Shown piece after piece: positions 62,294 to 64,000 of a stretch of 64,000 nucleotides of DNA. Each line of letters begins with the position of its first letter. Position 1 is the first letter of the stretch. A program made the position numbers and the translations under genes. The stretch comes from Pseudobacteriovorax antillogorgiicola (lineage in GTDB: Bacteria > Bdellovibrionota_B > Oligoflexia > Oligoflexales > Oligoflexaceae): NCBI RefSeq assembly GCF_900177345.1, contig NZ_FWZT01000018.1, positions 1-64,000 of the forward strand, given 5' to 3'. Under the pieces are notes generated by a model. The model saw only the letters and a program-made list of their open reading frames with translations. It had not been told where the DNA came from and ran no database searches.

Positions 62294-64000
62294 TTGAAGC
62301 AAGTTTCGTTTACCTGTCTTGCCTTTTGCCTCTTTTTCATGTCTTGTAACAACAAGAAGTTAAGCAATCAAGTATCTTCGAATGAATTGAATTGTGGAGT
62401 AAGCAACAATCCGGCAAAAGGGATTGTAAGGCTCAAGATACTTGGTGGGGACCAGATACCACTCAGCTCCGAGGAACTCGTTGTCAAGAATGCGAATGTA
62501 ATTGGTACCAAAGGCTGCATCGAATTTGAAGATCGAGCTACCAATGTCATTATTTCGCGACCATCAGCCAGAGAAGGCATCGTGCTCGATGGACAAGCTT
62601 TTGGAGAGTCAAGGAATGAGGTTAGTTTATTAAGCTTCAATGACTCAACTCCAACTTTGAACTGCAAAAAAGACATTGTGCCAACTGGAATTTTGTCTGT
62701 GACTAACCTGTTTGGTTTGAATACTGCAAATCCGTCCGCGTTGCTCGCAAATGTTAATATAACAAAGCGTGGTAGTAGCGTCTCTATGCAAGATGTCAAT
62801 TTAGTTCCTATTGATCGAATCTTTGATATTGAAATTGAACACGATGGGTTCTACGACCTAGGAATTGAAGTATATAAAATCTATAATATCGGTACTCCTG
62901 CTCTAAAGGAGCAGTGTTCTCTTCTCGTGGACAATCAAGTTCCAACCGTAAACCTAGATCCTTCAATAGTAGTGGACGAGCAGTCTGGGGCGTTACTATT
63001 GGAACCAAAGGAACTAATAAAGGTGACTTCAGATGACCTCTCTGAAGTTACTATTGAATACTGTTTCCTTGAGGGGGATGATTGTACTTTTATCACTGCT
63101 AACGAAAAAACAATACCTACTCCTATCAGTGGTTCTTACACTCTAAGAATTAAGGGGCTAGACCAAGCAGGTAATCAATCAGAGATAGTTAGCTACAGAG
63201 TTGAATCTAGTTCCCGCTCTGCAATTCAACAACTGAAGTCTTCATCAGAAGAGGCTGTTCTTGCACAGAGAAGCAATGAAAGCCTGGATTCTGTTTTAGC
63301 CTCGTTAAAGGCCTTTCAAAGCTACTTAAAGTTGGATGTTACTGAAAAGCTAACCTACGAGCCTATAGTTTGGAGGGCACTCCACAGCGGAGTACAAAAT
63401 AGGGTTCCAAAAAAGGTTATTGACTCTGGTGAGTCTTTTCTTACTTCAGCTTTGGGAAATGGCTCACTTATGCTAGGATCAGCTGACAGTTCTATGAAAT
63501 ATGATTACCTTTTATATCACGAAGATGGAAGTAATACTTCTTTTACGAGCGATACCGCCCTCGATAAGATGTGTGAAACAGGAGTCTATGGAGTCGATCT
63601 TGATACCAACATATTGACCATGATTAGACAGGATGGGAGTTTTGTTGAGTACCCCTTGAGCGCTTCTGATGTTTTAGTTCAAGTATTTAACCAATGTCGA
63701 TATGTCATTACGAGAGATAATACTGGTTTTAAACTTATCGATCTTACTAAAGATAATGTTTACCTACATTCTGATGCGACGAAGTTGTTTGCTATAAAGG
63801 ATAATAACTGGAGTCTCATTAAGCTAGTGGAAGATCAATGGTATCTTCAGAACCTTTCAGGATCGAATCCTACGCAAGTTGATCTTGCTAACTATGAGCT
63901 ATCTTTAGTATCAGGAAGTGGGAAGTCTCTTTTTGCTTATAAGGGTGATAACCTGGTCCAGTTGAGCTCAAAGTTTGAGCTACTCAATGACTTTGGCTTG
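62294..64000 (+). CDS. large lipoprotein, truncated by the window end
   Basis: An open frame of 569 codons with no stop up to the last base. The start is TTG at 62294, with AGGAG 5 bases upstream; the N-terminus MKQVSFTCLAFCLFFMSC is a lipoprotein signal with Cys at residue 18. The mature part is beta-rich: three Ig/cadherin-like segments to about residue 310 (the third with TIEYCFLEGDDCTFI and RIKGLDQAGNQSEIVSYRVE, typical of Ig-like repeats in adhesins), then from about residue 370 repeated short strands (NGSLMLGSADSSMKYDYLLYH...; LSGSGKSLFAYKGDNLVQLSSKFELL) suggesting a propeller. Minus-strand frames here (62368-62799, 62808-63008) are shadows. The family is unknown. Confidence 0.75.
   Translation, partial: MKQVSFTCLAFCLFFMSCNNKKLSNQVSSNELNCGVSNNPAKGIVRLKILGGDQIPLSSEELVVKNANVIGTKGCIEFEDRATNVIISRPSAREGIVLDGQAFGESRNEVSLLSFNDSTPTLNCKKDIVPTGILSVTNLFGLNTANPSALLANVNITKRGSSVSMQDVNLVPIDRIFDIEIEHDGFYDLGIEVYKIYNIGTPALKEQCSLLVDNQVPTVNLDPSIVVDEQSGALLLEPKELIKVTSDDLSEVTIEYCFLEGDDCTFITANEKTIPTPISGSYTLRIKGLDQAGNQSEIVSYRVESSSRSAIQQLKSSSEEAVLAQRSNESLDSVLASLKAFQSYLKLDVTEKLTYEPIVWRALHSGVQNRVPKKVIDSGESFLTSALGNGSLMLGSADSSMKYDYLLYHEDGSNTSFTSDTALDKMCETGVYGVDLDTNILTMIRQDGSFVEYPLSASDVLVQVFNQCRYVITRDNTGFKLIDLTKDNVYLHSDATKLFAIKDNNWSLIKLVEDQWYLQNLSGSNPTQVDLANYELSLVSGSGKSLFAYKGDNLVQLSSKFELLNDFGL

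Noticed and set aside
62368-63008. Minus-strand frames of 143 and 66 codons
   Set aside because: They lie opposite the uninterrupted plus-strand lipoprotein frame, lack ribosome sites and look like translation shadows.

Overview
The window is a gene-dense stretch (about 60 protein genes, both strands, mostly short intergenic gaps) of a Gram-negative bacterial chromosome. The many lipoproteins with a lipobox Cys, outer-membrane barrel candidates, single and degenerate receiver (REC) domains, PilZ proteins, TPR proteins and secreted metalloproteases suggest a bacterium of the Bdellovibrionota / former Deltaproteobacteria type. That placement is inference; no rRNA or marker gene fixes it. I saw no tRNA, rRNA, CRISPR array, insertion sequence or phage gene.

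Layout. 1-6.5 kb is an accessory-looking secretome block: an aspzincin-like zinc-protease lipoprotein, a stand-alone divergent GT51 transglycosylase, two small Cys-rich exported proteins and a thermolysin-like (gluzincin) lipoprotein. 6.6-15.9 kb holds a carboxypeptidase-regulatory-like lipoprotein, a coupled DprE2-like SDR / TrmK-like methyltransferase pair, an Rsm22-like methyltransferase, an oversized class V aminotransferase divergent from a MutT-type Nudix gene, an HlyIII/PAQR membrane protein, a DUF1415 protein and a carboxylesterase. 16-28 kb has a leucine-rich-repeat/cytochrome c fusion lipoprotein, three two-component proteins, a phosphopantetheinyl transferase, a vWA lipoprotein with tandem C-terminal modules, and several exported proteins of unknown role. 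28.3-33.8 kb is a single 1839-codon gene for an all-in-one biotin-dependent acyl-CoA carboxylase (BC-BCCP-central region-CT), built like eukaryotic acetyl-CoA carboxylase. 34-41.3 kb is a signalling block (two PilZ proteins, two pseudo-receiver/TPR proteins, a response regulator) with a MFS transporter, an AmmeMemoRadiSam-type dioxygenase and lgt.

43.8-48.7 kb is a tightly overlapped operon: outer-membrane barrel, LolD/MacB-type ATPase, two FtsX-type permeases and a LolA-like periplasmic protein. Together they look like a complete inner-membrane-to-outer-membrane lipid or lipoprotein export path and are my first candidate for an undescribed system. 48.8-54.5 kb adds an ABC-2 exporter, a DMT permease, small proteins and an Atm1-like ABC exporter. 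54.5-59.3 kb holds fadH and the sahR-ahcY pair: an ArsR/methyltransferase-fold regulator beside S-adenosylhomocysteinase, with a perfect palindrome in front of each gene; the ahcY copy overlaps a promoter buried in the 3' end of sahR. 59.5-64 kb is a run of lipoproteins, one with a c-type heme motif after a Gly-Ser linker, and the last one (from a TTG start) still open at the window edge.

Themes that connect genes: lipid metabolism (fused carboxylase, FadH, phosphopantetheinyl transferase, SDR), envelope transport (five-gene ABC/LolA operon, ABC-2, Atm1-like, Lgt), c-di-GMP/phosphorelay signalling, and SAM-cycle control (SahR-AhcY).
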